In this document: piece after piece, positions 18,955-27,774 of the stretch
How positions within the stretch are numbered: the first letter of the stretch is position 1
Layout: each line of letters starts with the position of its first letter
DNA from: Roseiarcus fermentans
GTDB lineage: Bacteria > Pseudomonadota > Alphaproteobacteria > Rhizobiales > Beijerinckiaceae
DNA length: 64,000 nt
Direction: 5' to 3'
Assembly: GCF_003315135.1 (NCBI RefSeq)
Contig: NZ_QNRK01000002.1
Span: 221,113 to 285,112 of the forward strand
The notes under the pieces: model-generated
What the model saw: the letters and a program-made list of their open reading frames with translations, nothing else
What the model was told of the DNA's origin: nothing
Database searches by the model: none
Position numbers and translations under genes: made by a program

Positions 18955-19030
18955 ATGCTGGCCGGAGGGCGCGACGGCGCGCTTCGGGCTCCCGTTGGCG
19001 GCGCAGGGCGCTGTCCCTGGGAGGGAATCC

Positions 19031-19082
19031 CGCCCGGGAATCTCGTCGCAAGATCTTGAGAAAGCTCGAAACCGGCCCGGAT
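19031..19082 (+). repeat. 52-bp direct repeat, copy 2
   Basis: Starts CGCCCGGGAATCTCGTCG and ends CTCGAAACCGGCCCGGAT; the central third has diverged from copy 1 (18903-18954). Together they look like a tandemly amplified intergenic unit. Confidence 0.6.
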
Positions 19083-19263
19083 ATCGCGGAGCGCGAGGGC
19101 GCGCTCGGTTGGTGCCGGCCCGCCGGGCAGTCCGGCCTTGCGCCACGGTGTCGCGGCTGGGCTCGATTCCTCGCGCGATGATTGTCCCCATCAACTTCGC
19201 GCTTGCCTTCCGCGTCACGTTCTGCAAACGTTCTTTCGAGGCGGGCAATCCCGGGGGCGGGAC

Positions 19264-20802
19264 ATGGTGGCGCGCGTATCGACGGTGGCGTTCGAGGGAG
19301 TCGAGGCGAGGCCGGTCGATGTCCAGGTGCATGTCGCCTCGGGCAACGTCGTGTTCAACATCGTCGGCCTCGGCGACAAGGCGGTGCGGGAATCGCAGGA
19401 GCGCGTCCGCTCCGCCCTGATCGCCTCCGGTCTCGCCCTGCCGGCCAAGCGCATCACCGTCAATCTGGCCCCGGCGGACATGCCGAAAGAGGGCAGCCAT
19501 TACGACCTGCCGATCGCGCTCGGCGTGATGGCGGCGATCGGGGCCATCCCCATGGATGCGCTCGAGGGCTACGCAGTGATCGGCGAACTGGCGCTCGACG
19601 GCGCGGTCAGCGCGGTCGCCGGCGTCCTGCCGGCCGCCATCGCCGCCAATGCCGCCGGCAAGGGGCTGATCTGCCCGGCGTCCTGCGGTCCGGAGGCGGC
19701 GTGGGCCTCGGCCGACCTCGACATCCTGGCGCCGCGCTCGCTGATCCAGCTCGCCAACCACTTCAAGGGCACGCAGGTGTTGTCGCGGCCCGAGCCCGCC
19801 GTGCGCGCGCCGGGCGGCCCACACCCGGACCTGCGCGACATCAAGGGGCAGGAAAGCGCCAAGCGCGCCCTCGAGGTCGCGGCGGCCGGCGGCCACAACC
19901 TCTTGATGAGCGGCGCGCCGGGAGCCGGCAAGTCGATGCTGGCGCAGCGCCTGCCCTCGATCCTGCCGCCGCTCACCCCCCGCGAACTGCTCGAAGTGTC
20001 GATGATCCATTCGATCGCCGGCGCGCTCGCCGGCGGGGCGCTGACCGATCGGCGGCCGTTCCGGAGCCCGCATCACTCCGCCTCCATGCCGGCGCTGGTC
20101 GGCGGCGGCGTCCACGCCAAGCCCGGCGAGATCTCGCTCGCCCACAACGGCGTGCTGTTTCTCGACGAGCTTCCGGAGTTCCAGGCCCAGGTCCTGGACT
20201 CGCTCCGCCAGCCGATCGAGACCGGCGAGGTCGCGATCGCCCGCGCCAACCACCGCGTGGTCTATCCGGCCCGTTTCCAGCTCGTCGCGGCGATGAATCC
20301 CTGCCGCTGCGGCTCGGCCAACGAGCCGGGCTACGCCTGCAAGCGCGCGCCCAACGAGCGCTGCGTGGCGCAATATCTCGGGCGCCTGTCGGGGCCGCTG
20401 CTCGACCGGTTCGACCTCGTCGTCGACGTGCCCTCGGTGTCGGCCGCGGACCTGATGCGGCCGCCGCCGCGCGAAGGCTCGGCCGAGGTTCTGGCCCGGG
20501 TCGTCGCGGCGCGGGCGCTCCAGATCCGGCGCTACGCGGAGCTGGGGCTCGACCGCGTGACGTGCAACGCCGCGGCGCCGTCGAGCCTCGTCGAAGAGAT
20601 CGCCGGCGCCGACGAGTCCGGGCTGCGCCTGCTGCGCGACGCTGCCGAGCGCCTGAGGCTTTCCGCGCGGGGTTTTCACCGCGTGCTGAAGCTCGCGCGC
20701 ACGCTCGCCGATCTCGACGGCGGCGGGCCGGTCCGCCGCGCCCACCTAGCGGAGGCCCTGTCCTACCGCGGCGCCGCCGACCGCGCCGCGGCGGCCGCCT
20801 GA
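19264..20802 (+). CDS. comM: YifB/ComM family Mg-chelatase-like AAA+ ATPase
   Basis: A 512-residue protein of the ComM/YifB family. An N-terminal Lon-protease-like S5 fold (VDVQVHVASGNVVFNIVGLG, GSHYDLPIALGVMAAIG) is followed by an AAA+ Mg-chelatase ChlI-like domain with Walker A GAPGAGKS (217-224), the Walker B region GVLFLDELPEF and a C-terminal lid ending in LSARGFHRVLKLARTLADL. A zinc-like cluster CRCGSANEPGYACKR is present. ComM is a branch-migration helicase acting in natural transformation in Gammaproteobacteria; the role in Alphaproteobacteria is less clear. It has an ATG start with GGGGGCGGGA ahead. Confidence 0.92.
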   Translation: MVARVSTVAFEGVEARPVDVQVHVASGNVVFNIVGLGDKAVRESQERVRSALIASGLALPAKRITVNLAPADMPKEGSHYDLPIALGVMAAIGAIPMDALEGYAVIGELALDGAVSAVAGVLPAAIAANAAGKGLICPASCGPEAAWASADLDILAPRSLIQLANHFKGTQVLSRPEPAVRAPGGPHPDLRDIKGQESAKRALEVAAAGGHNLLMSGAPGAGKSMLAQRLPSILPPLTPRELLEVSMIHSIAGALAGGALTDRRPFRSPHHSASMPALVGGGVHAKPGEISLAHNGVLFLDELPEFQAQVLDSLRQPIETGEVAIARANHRVVYPARFQLVAAMNPCRCGSANEPGYACKRAPNERCVAQYLGRLSGPLLDRFDLVVDVPSVSAADLMRPPPREGSAEVLARVVAARALQIRRYAELGLDRVTCNAAAPSSLVEEIAGADESGLRLLRDAAERLRLSARGFHRVLKLARTLADLDGGGPVRRAHLAEALSYRGAADRAAAAA

Positions 20803-20974
20803 CCGGAGTCGGGTCAGGTTGGAGATGACGTCGCAGGGCGTTGAAATCTTGAAACACCGGGTTGGAACGGGCGCGCTCCGCGCCGCCCCTCGAAAGGTTT
20901 CAACCTCACACGATCCGGGAAGGGAATCTCAACGGCGCTGCGCGAGGCTCGGCGTCTCGACAGGCGAGGCCTCG

Positions 20975-22654
20975 ATGGATATCGGCGCGGTCAATACGGT
21001 TTTCGCTCAGATCGGCGCCGTCGCGTTGCTGGCGGCGTCGCTGTGCAAGCGCGCGCGAACCAGGACGGAAGAGCACGCCCGCCGCGGCGGGCGCGACCGA
21101 TCCGCGAGCCTGGACGAGGCGCGCTTTCTCGCCACCCTGAGCCACGAGATGCGCACGCCGCTCGCGGGCATTCTCGGGATGGCGGATCTCTTGCGTCTCG
21201 CGGGCCTCAGCCCTGAGCATACGTGCTACGTCGAGGCCATCCGCCGCTCGGGCGCAGCTCTGATCGCCCTGATCGACGAGACCCTCGATCGCTCCCGCAT
21301 CGAAGCGGGCCGGCTCGCGCTGGTGGCGGACGCCGTCGATCTTGCTCGCCTCGTGGAGGACGTGGTCGAACTGCTGGCGCCCTGCGCCCAGGGCAAGGGC
21401 CTGGAGATCGCCGCCTCGATCGGCGCCGACGCGCCGAAGGTCGTGCGCGCCGACGCCATGCGCTTGCGGCAGGTTCTGCTGAACCTCGCCGGCAACGCGG
21501 TCAAGTTCACCGAGCGCGGCGGGGTCTGCGTCGCCGTCGAGCGCGGCGAGGGCGATGCGCTGCGTCTTGCGGTGATCGACACCGGCCCCGGCGTGCCGCC
21601 GGACCGGCGCGAGGCGATCTTCGAGGACTACCAGCAGGGGGACGGCTCGTCCGGCCGGCGTCTCGAAGGCGCCGGCCTCGGGCTGCCGATTTCCCGCCGG
21701 CTCGTCGCGCTCATGGGCGGGACGCTGTCGCTTTCGGACACGCCGGGCGGCGGGTCGACCTTCGCCTTCACGATTTCCGCGCCGGCCTGCGAAGGCGCGG
21801 CTCCCGACCCGAATCCGGGCCTCCCTCCCGGCGCCCGGGCCGTGATCGTCGCCAATTCACCGTTCGAAGCGCCGGCCATCGCCCTTCGTCTCGCCGAGAT
21901 CGGCGTGACGGTCGCGCGCGCCGAGGGGCTGGCGTCCGGATTGGCCGCGCTCGCGGGGCGCGACCGCCCGGACGTCGTGATTGTCGATTGCGCCCTCGGT
22001 CCCGAGGCGACCGGCCGCCTCGCGGAGGCCGCGCGAGAGGCGGGGGCGCTCAAGACCCTGGCGCTGTTCTCGCCGTTCGAACGACGGGCGTTCGGCCAGA
22101 GGTCGCTCGACGGATTCGACGGCTGGCTGGTGAAGCCGGTGCGGGCCCGTTCGCTCTATGAACGGCTCGCGGCTGAGGTTCCGGCAGCGCCGCAGCGCGC
22201 GCGGCGCGCCGCGCCGGACGACCCCCCGCCGCGCCGGGCGCTCGTCGCCGAGGACGCCGACATCAACGCGCTGATCGCCGAAAAGGCCTTGCGCCGTCTC
22301 GGTTTCGAGCCGGTTCGGGCGAGAGACGGCGTGGAGGCGGTTCGTCTGGCGTCGCCCCGAGGCCAGGGCGCGCCGCCGCCCTTCGACCTGATCCTGATGG
22401 ATCTCAGGATGCCCCGCATCGACGGCTTCGAGGCGGCGCGTCGCTTGCGTCGCTGGGAGCGGCAGGCGGGCGCGCGGCCGACGCCGATCGTCGCCCTCTC
22501 CGCCGACCGCTTCGCCAGGGACCTTGGGCGCGCCCAGGAGCATTTCGACGCCCTGCTGACGAAACCGTTCGATGTCGAGGATCTCGCCAACGCGGTCGAT
22601 CGCCTTTGCCGTCAGGGCCGGACGGCGGCGGGGGGGCTTTCCAAAGCGTCATAA
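20975..22654 (+). CDS. Hybrid sensor histidine kinase with two receiver domains
   Basis: A 559-residue protein. A short N-terminal hydrophobic stretch (VFAQIGAVALLAASLCKRA) is followed by HisKA with phospho-acceptor His in LATLSHEMRTPLAGILGMAD, an HATPase domain (NLAGNAVKFTERG, DTGPGVPPDRR, GLGLPISRRL), a receiver-like domain (about 300-405) lacking the usual acidic pair, and a complete C-terminal receiver (VAEDADIN, LILMDLRMPRIDGFEA, LLTKPFD). No PAS, HAMP or periplasmic sensor domain is present. The start is set by GGCGAGG before ATG 20975. It lies 15 bp before the OlsB-like gene. The signal and output partner are unknown. Confidence 0.9.
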   Translation: MDIGAVNTVFAQIGAVALLAASLCKRARTRTEEHARRGGRDRSASLDEARFLATLSHEMRTPLAGILGMADLLRLAGLSPEHTCYVEAIRRSGAALIALIDETLDRSRIEAGRLALVADAVDLARLVEDVVELLAPCAQGKGLEIAASIGADAPKVVRADAMRLRQVLLNLAGNAVKFTERGGVCVAVERGEGDALRLAVIDTGPGVPPDRREAIFEDYQQGDGSSGRRLEGAGLGLPISRRLVALMGGTLSLSDTPGGGSTFAFTISAPACEGAAPDPNPGLPPGARAVIVANSPFEAPAIALRLAEIGVTVARAEGLASGLAALAGRDRPDVVIVDCALGPEATGRLAEAAREAGALKTLALFSPFERRAFGQRSLDGFDGWLVKPVRARSLYERLAAEVPAAPQRARRAAPDDPPPRRALVAEDADINALIAEKALRRLGFEPVRARDGVEAVRLASPRGQGAPPPFDLILMDLRMPRIDGFEAARRLRRWERQAGARPTPIVALSADRFARDLGRAQEHFDALLTKPFDVEDLANAVDRLCRQGRTAAGGLSKAS

Positions 22655-22669
22655 AAGCTTCGGGCGAAC

Positions 22670-23611
22670 ATGGTTCTCCTTTGGATCGTGCATGATGGTG
22701 GAGACGCCGGGGTGGCGACGACGATTGGATCGAAGGCGGGGGCGAACGGCGCCGTGCGACCCTTGCTGCAAATATTTTCGCGCAGCTTCGACCTCGGCGG
22801 ATTGGGACCGTCGCTCGCCCAATCCGGTCCGCTCGAGGCGCGTCTCGCCACGGTCAGGGCCGATGTGCGCAAGGCGCAGACACTTCGTTATCGCGTGTTC
22901 TTCGAAGAGGGCGGCGCGACGCCGGATACGACGTCGCGGCTCATTCGCCGCGACGTCTGCCGGTTCGACCGGGTCAGCGATCATCTCGTGGTGGTGGACA
23001 GAGCCGCTCCCGACCGGGACGGCTCGCCACGAATCGTCGGCGTCTATCGCCTGCTGCGCCAGGAGGTGGCGGAACGGAATTTCGGCTTTTACAGCGCCTG
23101 CGAATTCGATGTCGACCCCCTGATCGCCCGACGACCGGCCACGCGCTTTCTCGAGCTTGGTCGCGCCTGCATCGCTCCGACCCATCGCGGCAAGCACGTC
23201 CTCGAACTGCTTTGGCGCGGCCTCTGGGCCTATGCGCGTCACCATCGGATCGACGCCATGATCGGATGCGCGAGCCTGCCGGGCGCCGACGTCTCGGTCC
23301 ACGCGCCGGCCATTCGCGCGCTGTGCGACCGCGGCGAAGCGTCCTGGCATGTCGCGCCGCGCGCCGACCTGGCCCGACTCTCGAGCGAGACCGACAGCGT
23401 CCCGCCCGCCGAACCGCGCACGCTGCTTCGGGTCCTGCCGCCGCTGGTCAAGGGCTACTGGCGGTTGGGCGCGACCTTCAGCCCGACTCCGGTCGCCGAC
23501 CGCGCCTTCAACACGACCGACCTGTTCGTGGTGATGCCGCTTGCCGACATCGAGGACCGCTATCTCGACTATTTCGGCGTGCAGGCGATTTCGTCGCCGC
23601 TCGCCGCGTGA
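22670..23611 (+). CDS. OlsB-like N-acyltransferase (ornithine lipid synthesis type)
   Basis: A 313-residue GNAT-type acyltransferase of the acyl-homoserine-lactone-synthase-like/OlsB family. The signature region is VRKAQTLRYRVFFEEGGA, then FDRVSDHLVVVD, IVGVYRLLRQE, FLELGRACIAPTHRGKHVLELLWRGLW and a C-terminal half with LPPLVKGYWRLGA. OlsB transfers a 3-hydroxyacyl chain from ACP to ornithine, giving lyso-ornithine lipid; OlsA then completes the lipid and is not in this window. It lies 15 bp after the histidine kinase gene, so it is probably co-transcribed. A GTG at 22712 is an alternative start. Confidence 0.75.
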   Translation: MVLLWIVHDGGDAGVATTIGSKAGANGAVRPLLQIFSRSFDLGGLGPSLAQSGPLEARLATVRADVRKAQTLRYRVFFEEGGATPDTTSRLIRRDVCRFDRVSDHLVVVDRAAPDRDGSPRIVGVYRLLRQEVAERNFGFYSACEFDVDPLIARRPATRFLELGRACIAPTHRGKHVLELLWRGLWAYARHHRIDAMIGCASLPGADVSVHAPAIRALCDRGEASWHVAPRADLARLSSETDSVPPAEPRTLLRVLPPLVKGYWRLGATFSPTPVADRAFNTTDLFVVMPLADIEDRYLDYFGVQAISSPLAA

Positions 23612-23702
23612 GAAGGGCGCAAGAAGGCCGCCGTTTGGGATTCCCATCGCCGATGAATTCGGCTATGGAGGGAGCGTGGGCGGCCCGGGCCGCCCACGCA
23701 AT

Positions 23703-23779
23703 GCGCCCGTAGCTCAGCTGGATAGAGCGTTGCCCTCCGAAGGCAAAGGTCACAGATTCGAATTCTGTCGGGCGCGCCA
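23703..23779 (+). tRNA. tRNA-Arg (anticodon CCG)
   Basis: A 77-nt cloverleaf: acceptor GCGCCCG pairing with CGGGCGC, D arm GCTCAGCTGGATAGAGC, anticodon stem-loop TTGCCCTCCGAAGGCAA with anticodon CCG (reads CGG), T arm CAGATTCGAATTCTG, and encoded CCA. The variable loop is short (class I). CGG is a common Arg codon in this GC-rich genome. Confidence 0.97.
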
Positions 23780-23856
23780 TTCCTTCTCAGATGATCATCG
23801 GCGTTTTCCGCGCTGAAGGAGCGCGCCGATCCCGCGTCGCCCGGCAACCGAAGCGG

Positions 23857-25182
23857 TCAGCCGCGCTCGCCTCCCGCATTCGACACCACGGAGCGCCTCG
23901 CTGCCGTCGGTCCCGCTTCGCCCGCCTCCAGCCTGCGCAGGTGCCGGTCGACGCCGAAGTCGGCGGCGACGCGGTTCGCCTCGTGCGCCGGGTCGATTCC
24001 GTAGCGGCGCAGGTAGGCGTAGAACGCGCCGCCGCCCAGGTCGACTTTGCGCGCGTGGCGGACCGCGACCGACCCGACCACGCCGACGCTGCCGGGGCCG
24101 AACGCCGCCCGGACCGCCGGCCCGAGCAGCAGGTCGGTCCCCCAGCCGCTGACCGTTTCGGAAAACGTCCAGCCCGCCGCCTCGAGCGCGCGGCGGCTCA
24201 TGATCGGCGCCATGATCTCGACCGACGACACCCGAAACATCGCCTGCGGCGCCTCGGGCCGCTTGAGGAATCCGAAGGCCGATTCGGAATCGGCGGTCAG
24301 GGCGGGCTGAGCGAGGTCGAGCCGGCTGCCCTCGAAGGCGGAGAACAGCGCGTCGATGTCGGACGCGCTCGTCTCCACGTCGTCGTCGAGGAAGAGGACC
24401 GCGCGGTGGCCGAGCAGGAGGTCGGGTCGCTCCGCGAGCAGGCGGCGAATCGCGGTCGTCTTGGTTCCCGTCTGGACGACCACTGTCTCCGCGCGCGCGT
24501 CGGTCTCGGCCTCCTCGAAATAGTTGAGCAACGCGTCGAAGCCGCGCGGGCCCTCGAGCCAGGGCGGATCGAAGTCGCGCCCGCATTGCACGAACACCAG
24601 CCGATCGCGCCCGCCGGCGGCGGCCTGCCGTTCGATGCGCAGGCGCGAGGCGGCGTAGAACCGTTGCTGGCGCGCGAACAATTCCTCGCGGCAGAGCGGC
24701 GGATCCATGTCGCCGTCGTGCGGCTTGGGATCGAACACGCGCATCGCGGCTTCCTCGATCGACCGTCCCCGGCCGCGGATCGCGTCGCGCACAAAGGCCA
24801 TGTCGATATCGGCTCTCGGGCGTCGTCCGCTCGCGAGGCCGATCTCGAGGAAATGCAGGAAGGGGTGCGGGTGGGTCACGCGCCAGTCCGGGTTTTCGGC
24901 CACGTACCAGGCGGGGTCGAATTGCGGCGATGGCGGAAGCGGTTCGACCGATGTCCGCGCCAGATAATGGTCGAGCAGGCCGCCGACCCGGGCGCCGAGG
25001 CCCGCGCGCTCGCGGTAGAAGCGCGGGTCGAAGAAGCCATTCGGCCGAAAACCCATCGCCTCGCCGGCGAGGGCGTAGTGGAGCGGCGCGAGGGCGGCCG
25101 CGCGCTCGCTGCCGAAGCGGCGGCGGGCGTAGGCGCGAGGCCAGAAGGCCCGGCGGGCGAGGGGCGAACCGAACAGGGCCAT
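23857..25182 (-). CDS. DUF707-type glycosyltransferase-like protein
   Basis: A 441-residue protein in two parts. The first 130 residues carry two copies of the FDPxxY motif seen in large bacterial glycosyltransferases (GFFDPRFYRE and QFDPAWYVAENPDWR). The remainder fits DUF707: VFVQCGRDFDPPWLEGPRGF, the acidic LFLDDDVETSASDIDALF, a GWTFSETVSGWGTDLLLG segment and VAVRHARKVD. DUF707 proteins are predicted nucleotide-sugar-dependent transferases. The gene starts 9 bp after lipB stops, so they are probably co-transcribed, although no functional link is obvious. Confidence 0.75.
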   Translation of the reverse strand: MALFGSPLARRAFWPRAYARRRFGSERAAALAPLHYALAGEAMGFRPNGFFDPRFYRERAGLGARVGGLLDHYLARTSVEPLPPSPQFDPAWYVAENPDWRVTHPHPFLHFLEIGLASGRRPRADIDMAFVRDAIRGRGRSIEEAAMRVFDPKPHDGDMDPPLCREELFARQQRFYAASRLRIERQAAAGGRDRLVFVQCGRDFDPPWLEGPRGFDALLNYFEEAETDARAETVVVQTGTKTTAIRRLLAERPDLLLGHRAVLFLDDDVETSASDIDALFSAFEGSRLDLAQPALTADSESAFGFLKRPEAPQAMFRVSSVEIMAPIMSRRALEAAGWTFSETVSGWGTDLLLGPAVRAAFGPGSVGVVGSVAVRHARKVDLGGGAFYAYLRRYGIDPAHEANRVAADFGVDRHLRRLEAGEAGPTAARRSVVSNAGGERG

Positions 25183-25191
25183 CGCGACGGC

Positions 25192-25935
25192 TCAGGCCGG
25201 GACCGTGGCCGGCGCCAGGATCGCCGTCGCGCCAAAAATCCGCTCGAACGAAGCGCGAAGGGCTGCGTCCACGTCCGCCATCGACGCGGCGCGGCCAAGG
25301 TCGGCGAGGCTCGTCACCCCGTAGTGTTGGGCGGCGATCCCGCACGGGACGATGCCGGAGAAATGGGAGAGGTCGGGCGCGACGTTCAACGCGACGCCGT
25401 GAAACGTCGCCCAGCGCCGGATTCTCACGCCGATCGCGGCGATCTTGTCCTCGGCCGTCGATCCGTCCGCAGCGCGCGGCCTGTCGGGTCGGGCGACCCA
25501 CACGCCGACGCGATCCTCGCGGGTCTCGCCCTCGACGCCGAAGGCGGCGAGCGCCCCGATCAGCCAGCTCTCGAGTGCGACCACATAGGCGCGCACATCT
25601 GGCCGCCGCCGCCTGAGGTCGAGCATGGCATAGGCCACGCGTTGCCCAGGCCCATGATAGGTGAACTGCCCGCCGCGGCCGGCGCGAAAGACGGGAAAGC
25701 GCGGATCGAGCAGGTCGGCCTCCCTGGCGCTGGTTCCCGCAGTGTAGAGCGGCGGATGCTCGAGGAGCCAGACGCGCTCGTCGGCTTCCCCCGCCGCGAT
25801 CGCCTCGGCCCGCGCCTCCATAGCGGCGAGCGCCTCCGGGTAGCCGGTCAGGCCCGGCGAGACGAGCCATTCGACCGGCGGGGCGCCGGGAGCGGCTAGG
25901 AAAGGCGGGCGGGGGGCGAGGCGGGAGGTCTGCAT
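25192..25935 (-). CDS. lipB: Octanoyl-ACP:protein N-octanoyltransferase
   Basis: LipB, 247 residues, moves octanoate from acyl carrier protein to lipoyl domains of 2-oxoacid dehydrogenases and the glycine cleavage H protein. Family landmarks: [42 protein letters not shown], the catalytic Lys K164 in [19 protein letters not shown] and the acyl-thioester Cys C198 in FSGIVPCGI. The length is normal. It is followed after 9 bp by the DUF707 gene. About 690 bp upstream of it contain only an IS relic. Confidence 0.95.
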   Translation of the reverse strand: MQTSRLAPRPPFLAAPGAPPVEWLVSPGLTGYPEALAAMEARAEAIAAGEADERVWLLEHPPLYTAGTSAREADLLDPRFPVFRAGRGGQFTYHGPGQRVAYAMLDLRRRRPDVRAYVVALESWLIGALAAFGVEGETREDRVGVWVARPDRPRAADGSTAEDKIAAIGVRIRRWATFHGVALNVAPDLSHFSGIVPCGIAAQHYGVTSLADLGRAASMADVDAALRASFERIFGATAILAPATVPA

Positions 25936-26118
25936 GCGCCGTCACTCCTATCAGGACGGGGGCCACACGCGGAAGCCGGGATCGTGTTCCAGGGCTTGGT
26001 GTAGCTCGGATGGTAGCTAGCCGCAGAGATTTCCGGTCCGGGCCGGATTGGTCCGACGACCTTGGCCGGCAATCCGACGATCGCATCCCCGCGAAAGGCG
26101 GCCAAATGGTCTCCAGCG

Positions 26119-26493
26119 TCACGTAGGGGGCGCGCTCGTCCATGAAGCCGACGAGCTTGGGGAGTTTCGGCCGAAGCTGGTCTGCGCCCCTGCGCCTTGG
26201 CGGCCTGGGGGCTGTCCTGTTCGAAGGCGGTCGTCGTGAAGGCATGGACGACGCGCGGCCGCTCTTGCCGGCGTGGGCCAGCGCGTTGCGCAGGTGTGGA
26301 CGCGGCGACGCCGCCAGGCGGCGTTCATCGGCTTGCTGACGGAGGCCTTGATGCGCTCGTGGGCTTCGGGATGCGCAGCTCGACCGTGCCGGCGCGTCTC
26401 CCAGTCCGGGTCGCGACAGCCGGTGCGCCGGACGAGCCGGTCGGCGGACTTGTCGCCGAAAGCCGCGCCCGTCTCCGCGCCGACCTCCAGCAT
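26119..26493 (-). pseudogene. Relic of an IS256-family transposase gene
   Basis: Pieces in different frames fit IS256 (Mutator-type) transposases. Near the 5' end, DRLVRRTGCRDPDWETR then (shifted one base) RAGTVELRIPK corresponds to the conserved GYRxRDWETRAGTVELRIPKLR block. It then jumps to RNALAHAGKSGR and, in another frame, ADQLRPKLPKLVGFMDE, motifs that lie far apart in an intact protein. So an internal deletion and several frameshifts have occurred. No terminal inverted repeats were identified. The surrounding 25936-26626 holds nothing else that I recognise. Confidence 0.75.
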
Positions 26494-26626
26494 TGGTTAC
26501 GAGCGGGCCGCGCATCTCGACGGGCGACGCGGCCAGATAGGGCGTGTACATAACGTGGATCAGCGACGCGCAGCCGCCTGGGGCAATCGTCCAGGCCGCC
26601 TTATTTTTGATGTTCATCGGCTCGCC

Positions 26627-27655
26627 TCAGAATGAAAACAGGCCCAAGGCGTCGCGGACCTCGGTGTGGGTTGCTGTCGTGACATCGCGGGCATGGGAAG
26701 TCCCACTTCGCAGGATCTCCAACACGTAGCCGCGATCCCGTTCCAGCGTCATGCGGCGTTCGCGAATTGGCCCGATGATCTCGCACAGCACGGTCGCGAG
26801 ACGGCGTTTCACCGTCATGTCGCCGAGGCCGCCACGGATATAACGAGCCTTGAAATCGGCCACCGCTTCACGGTCGCTGTCGAACGCGTCGAGGTAAGTG
26901 AACACCACGTTTCCTTCGACCCGACCCGGATCGCTGGTCCGAATATGATCCGGATCGGTGTACATTCGAAGCACTGCGTCCGTAATCTCCGCATCAGTTG
27001 CAGATAAAGAAATCGTGTTTCCTTGAGACTTGCTCATCTTGGCCCGACCATCCAACCCTGGCAGCCGACCCATGGCCGGGATCAAGGCGCGCGCCTCGAC
27101 CAAAAGACCGCGCCCGACCTGCCGATTGATGCGGCGGACAATCTCGTTTGTCTGTTCGATCATCGGAGCCTGGTCCTCTCCGACCGGCACGACCGTCGCC
27201 CTGAAGGCGGTAATATCGGCGGCCTGCGCCGCCGGATAGCATAGAAACCCCGCCGGAATGTCACGACCGAAGCTACGGGCCTGGATTTCGTCCTTGATCG
27301 TCGGGTTCCTTTCCAGACGCGCGACCGTGACGAAGTTCAGGTAAAGCATCGTCAACTCGGCCAGCGCCGGCAGCGCCGATTGGACGCAGATGGTCGTGGC
27401 GTTCGGATCAATCCCGGCGGCGAGATAATCCAGCGCGACCTCCATCACGTTGCTACGCACCTTGGCCGGGTCATGAGCATTGTCGGTGAGAGCTTGCGCG
27501 TCGGCAAGTAGAAGGTATTGGCGATGGCTATGCTGGAGCGCAACGCGATTGCGGAGCGATCCGACATAGTGGCCGAGATGAAGCGGGCCCGTTGTGCGAT
27601 CGCCAGTCAAAATGACAGGGCGCTCATCGTTTGGAGGCGTTGCGTGCATGGACAT
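26627..27655 (-). CDS. trpS: Auxiliary tryptophanyl-tRNA synthetase
   Basis: A 342-residue class I TrpRS. The HIGH region is GPLHLGHY (about 23-30), KMSKS is exact at 206-210, and VGEDQAPMIEQTNEIVRRIN and LERNPTIKDEIQARSFG are typical. The wording PVILTGDRTTGPLHLGHYVG and the TDPDHIRTSDPGRVEGNVVF region resemble the TrpRS group common in Firmicutes and the auxiliary enzymes of other bacteria, rather than the usual alphaproteobacterial housekeeping TrpRS, so this is probably a second copy. Base composition is less GC-rich than its neighbours and an IS relic lies behind it, pointing to transfer. ATG 27655 has AGGAG 4 bp ahead inside a hairpin; ATG 27649 is an alternative. A Trp-codon leader peptide precedes it. 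Confidence 0.92.
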   Translation of the reverse strand: MSMHATPPNDERPVILTGDRTTGPLHLGHYVGSLRNRVALQHSHRQYLLLADAQALTDNAHDPAKVRSNVMEVALDYLAAGIDPNATTICVQSALPALAELTMLYLNFVTVARLERNPTIKDEIQARSFGRDIPAGFLCYPAAQAADITAFRATVVPVGEDQAPMIEQTNEIVRRINRQVGRGLLVEARALIPAMGRLPGLDGRAKMSKSQGNTISLSATDAEITDAVLRMYTDPDHIRTSDPGRVEGNVVFTYLDAFDSDREAVADFKARYIRGGLGDMTVKRRLATVLCEIIGPIRERRMTLERDRGYVLEILRSGTSHARDVTTATHTEVRDALGLFSF

Positions 27656-27774
27656 GGCTCTCCTTGAAGGAGCCGCCGCAATGTCAGACGTTCAGATAGA
27701 CCCTGCCTGCCAAAGTCGGCGGCGTTGGTCGTTGTATGACGACGACAGGCCGCTCCTCAGAAGGAGCGCCACCA
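27656..27774 (-). promoter_or_regulatory. Probable Trp-responsive translational attenuator of trpS
   Basis: Read on the minus strand. Tandem UGG codons (27774-27769) are followed at once by hairpin A, CGCUCCU-UCUG-AGGAGCG (27768-27751, 7 perfect pairs). Just before trpS, hairpin B, GGCUCCU-UCA-AGGAGAGCC (27674-27656), buries the trpS Shine-Dalgarno AGGAG. The 3' arm of A (AGGAGC, with a following GCC) can pair instead with the 5' arm of B (GCUCCU, preceded by GGC). A ribosome stalled on the Trp codons would cover the 5' arm of A and let A-3' bind B-5', freeing the AGGAG. No T-run follows hairpin B, which favours translational rather than transcriptional control. All pairings were read by eye. 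Confidence 0.75.

Larger units (their letters stand above)
18086..19263. other. Repeat-rich gap without protein genes
   Basis: About 1.2 kb with no supported coding region. An AT-rich patch around 18290-18350 could be a promoter but faces no gene. From about 18640 to 19085 it is a patchwork of repeats: a MITE-like element (18697-18894) and two 52-bp direct repeats (18903-18954, 19031-19082). The last 180 bp lead into the comM-like gene. Confidence 0.6.

Noticed and set aside
18903-19082. CRISPR array
   Set aside because: Only two 52-bp units with a long interval and diverged centres, no short regular repeats and no cas genes in the window.
23795-26617. A long minus-strand open frame running through the DUF707 and lipB genes
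   Set aside because: It lies in another frame of two well-supported genes and has no protein-like domain there; only its last part, in the IS256 relic, carries meaningful motifs.
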